DNA from: an uncultured Methanoregula sp.
Lineage (GTDB): Archaea > Halobacteriota > Methanomicrobia > Methanomicrobiales > Methanospirillaceae
Length of the DNA stretch: 64,000 nucleotides
Assembly (NCBI RefSeq): GCF_963662735.1
Contig: NZ_OY759744.1
Coordinates: 2,336,153-2,400,152, forward strand
Direction of reading: 5' to 3'
This document shows, piece after piece, positions 62,331 through 64,000 of this stretch. The notes beneath the pieces were generated by a model that did no database searches, was not told the DNA's origin, and saw only the letters and a list, made by a program, of their open reading frames with translations. The position numbers and the translations under genes were made by a program. Each line of letters opens with the position of its first letter. Within the stretch, counting starts at the first letter, position 1.

Positions 62331-63185
62331 TCATTTCCGCTTTTTAATCCGGGAAGATACTGGAGGCAAAGGAAGCTCTTCTCCCTCAACCAGACGCCTC
62401 CAGTTGAACTGGCTGAACATCTTGATCTGGAGGATAGCCCCTTTGTTTTTTGTATTGAGAACCGATACGCTGCCGGAAATGAATGGCGGTATCATGAGAA
62501 GTTCCTCGTCATCGACAATCAGTTCAAGGGTACTTTCAAAATCCGTAAATTTTTTAGCCTCGGCAAATTCCGGCGGGGCAAATGGTGGCGGGAGCAAGAA
62601 TTTCTCCGAGGAAATAACATGAACATCGGCATTTTTTCCCGGAAACAGTTCATGCAGTTTCTTCTCAAGATCCGATGAATCGGAAATTACAATAAGCCGG
62701 AACGAGACATCCCCAATCCTGCATTTCTCAATGAACGGAAGGTATCGCTCCCCAATCATACAATGGATCTGGCTCTTTGCTTTACCGAACATCTCCCGGA
62801 TCTTATACTCGATGTTGGCATCCCCGTAAATTGTCCAGAGGGCATCTTCCTTATCCGTCCTGACCTTCTCGGACTCAAATTGTTTTAATGTTACCAGGGC
62901 CTGATCTGCGGCCCTGCTCAGCTTGTCCATGAGGAGATTGATTGCCATTTCCGGAGAGATCGCACTGTACCGTGCCGGTTTTGTAACCCGTTTTACCGCA
63001 AGTCCCATGTCGGTAAGACGGTCGAGTGCTTCGTACACGCTTGGTTTTGAGATCGAAAGAAACTCGATAATCTCCTTTGCTTCGGCATTATCGTACAGGA
63101 CCAGCGCGGCATACACGCTGGCCTCATAGTTGGATAAACCGAGATCGTTGAGAGATTTTACGAGATGGGACGGGATTTTCTCCAT
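62331..63185 (-). CDS. TrmB-family transcriptional regulator
   Basis: 284 residues. N-terminal winged helix (about 1-75) with LGLSNYEASVYAALVLYDNAEAKEI and SISKPSVYEALDRLTDMGLAVK, typical of TrmB. A helical linker follows, then a C-terminal sensor domain of the phospholipase-D-like TrmB type (YGDANIEYKIREMFGKAKSQIHCMIGERYLP). TrmB regulators usually sense sugars or other small molecules. AAGGTGA is 9 bases upstream of the start. The gene is divergent from a secreted-protein gene, and the shared intergenic region carries two matching palindromes, so it likely controls both. Confidence 0.88.
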   Translation of the reverse strand: MEKIPSHLVKSLNDLGLSNYEASVYAALVLYDNAEAKEIIEFLSISKPSVYEALDRLTDMGLAVKRVTKPARYSAISPEMAINLLMDKLSRAADQALVTLKQFESEKVRTDKEDALWTIYGDANIEYKIREMFGKAKSQIHCMIGERYLPFIEKCRIGDVSFRLIVISDSSDLEKKLHELFPGKNADVHVISSEKFLLPPPFAPPEFAEAKKFTDFESTLELIVDDEELLMIPPFISGSVSVLNTKNKGAILQIKMFSQFNWRRLVEGEELPLPPVSSRIKKRK

Positions 63186-63223
63186 GAATCAGATTCACCT
63201 TATGAAATAATAGTTGCTTCCAA

Positions 63224-63243
63224 GTTGTTAATAATTTTACTAC
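63224..63243. promoter_or_regulatory. Operator-like palindrome 1, near the TrmB gene
   Basis: GTTGTTAATAATTTTACTAC, 17 of 20 positions the same as palindrome 2. It is also enclosed by the wider arms TCCAAGT (63219-63225) and ACTTGGA (63242-63248). It lies 39 bases upstream of the regulator's start, over its likely promoter. Confidence 0.6.
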
Positions 63244-63293
63244 TTGGACGAGAAATTATTTAACCCGGGGGTGAGACATAGATAAAACAAAAT

Positions 63294-63313
63294 GTAGTAA
63301 ATATTTTTACTAC
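63294..63313. promoter_or_regulatory. Operator-like palindrome 2, near the secreted-protein gene
   Basis: GTAGTAAATATTTTTACTAC, a perfect 8-base inverted repeat around TATT. It ends 18 bases before the ATG at 63332, just ahead of the ribosome-binding site, 70 bases from palindrome 1. Confidence 0.6.
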
Positions 63314-63331
63314 CCACTTGAGGAAACCTCA

Positions 63332-64000
63332 ATGTTCACGAAAACAACCTCTCAAAAATTCCTGGCGCGCCAGGATCTGACGATTATGCAGAGATCGGCT
63401 TTGCCACGAACAGGAACTGTTTGTTCCCCCCGTTTCACGATTTCACTGGTCGGGATATTCCTGTTCCTCGCAGTAACAATGTGCACCCTGGTTTTCCCGG
63501 TAAGTGCATACTCAAGTCCCGATTCCATCGTGGCTGCAGGAAAAGTGTATGTCTCCGGTGTCACGTATGATCCCGGCTCATTTTTTGTTAACGATAAAGG
63601 CACCGTGACTGTTTATGTCACGAACGGGAATGCAAACCAGAGTATTGTCGTGAACCATGCAACAATTGGCGATAAAAACATCCGCCTTACCAGTGGCACG
63701 TACGATACCTCGGCACAAATCGGCCCGCTCCAGACACAATCCTTTATCTTTACTGTCGAGACGAATGCCTTAGAAGGTCCGTATTTCCCGACATTTTCCC
63801 TGAGTTTACGGGATGCCGACAGCCTGTATTACCAGACCACGGTCTATGTCGACAACACCCCCCTGATAGTGACGGTCCTGAATAAGCCGGATACGTTTAC
63901 AGACGGGAAAAAGGAATCAATTACCGTACAGATCGCAAATCCACGGAAAAACAGTGTCAAAAATGTGGTTCTTGACGCGACCGGTGATGGCATATCCACT
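63332..64000 (+). CDS. Secreted surface protein, C-terminus beyond window
   Basis: At least 223 residues; the frame stays open to the window edge. A 40-residue basic N-terminal extension precedes the hydrophobic segment FTISLVGIFLFLAVTMCTLVF with cleavage near VSAYSSP. Beta-rich repeats follow, with SGVTYDPGSFFVNDKGTVTVYVTNG and PLIVTVLNKPDTF. The last part (ESITVQIANPRKNSVKNVVL) fits a CARDB/COG1361-like S-layer-associated domain. GAGGA stands 7 bases before the ATG but is itself in the small hairpin TGAGG-AAA-CCTCA (63319-63331). Divergent from the TrmB gene. Confidence 0.75.
   Translation, partial: MFTKTTSQKFLARQDLTIMQRSALPRTGTVCSPRFTISLVGIFLFLAVTMCTLVFPVSAYSSPDSIVAAGKVYVSGVTYDPGSFFVNDKGTVTVYVTNGNANQSIVVNHATIGDKNIRLTSGTYDTSAQIGPLQTQSFIFTVETNALEGPYFPTFSLSLRDADSLYYQTTVYVDNTPLIVTVLNKPDTFTDGKKESITVQIANPRKNSVKNVVLDATGDGIST

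Noticed and set aside
1..64000. tRNA, rRNA and cobalamin riboswitch search by eye
   Set aside because: No cloverleaf with the conserved TTCRA arm and no riboswitch-like core was recognised, including upstream of cbiT and beside the integrase relic; a covariance search would be needed to exclude weak cases.

Overview
The window comes from a methanogenic archaeon, most probably of the order Methanomicrobiales and perhaps Methanoregulaceae (inference). The grounds are a group II chaperonin (thermosome), a pyruvoyl-dependent arginine decarboxylase, an anaerobic corrin-ring operon, histidine kinases with the H-box ITRHDILN, PEGA, PKD and kelch surface proteins, A+T-rich archaeal promoters, and bacterial-type MutS and MutL, which methanogens have acquired. 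Most of the window is GC-rich with tightly packed genes. About 44.1-54.1 kb is visibly AT-rich and looks acquired. Layout: 1-2.5 kb holds an ACT-metallohydrolase gene (cut by the window edge) and a PEGA surface protein. 2.6-10.7 kb is one tightly coupled operon of the carbonyl branch of the Wood-Ljungdahl pathway in its bacterial form: full-length acetyl-CoA synthase AcsB, both corrinoid iron-sulfur protein subunits (AcsD, AcsC), a RACo-type corrinoid activator, a core (folate-independent) methionine-synthase-like protein and a CooC-type nickel ATPase. No CO dehydrogenase gene lies in the window. 10.9-12.9 kb holds an ABC exporter followed by a 46-residue Cys/Trp-rich peptide gene. 13.2-29.2 kb is mostly ordinary: lipoproteins, thermosome, two-component kinase, pdaD, HAD phosphatase, a 2H-phosphoesterase/metallophosphoesterase fusion, an MBL-rhodanese fusion, a flavin-binding protein, a YyaL-type protein and membrane proteins. 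29.2-34.8 kb holds mutS, mutL and a MutY-like glycosylase without an iron-sulfur cluster. 36.0-37.7 kb is a LytS-like sensor kinase, and 37.9-43.6 kb is the cobalamin operon cbiTLFGHCDE. The corrinoid made by the cbi operon is the cofactor of AcsCD, so the two operons are functionally linked. 43.7-61.6 kb is an accessory zone. It opens with a decayed tyrosine integrase and further integrase 3' ends, and then carries TPR and multi-membrane-span proteins of unknown function, a DUF2254-like gene with a decayed second copy, and an RNase III-like gene between copies of a dispersed hairpin repeat. A noncoding field of about 25-bp tandem repeats follows, then three secreted proteins (eqolisin-like, kelch, PKD). 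61.7-64 kb holds a RelB/RelE-type module, a TrmB-family regulator and, divergently, a secreted protein that runs off the window. The divergent promoter region carries two near-identical 20-bp operator-like palindromes. No rRNA or tRNA gene, intact insertion sequence or CRISPR array was recognised.
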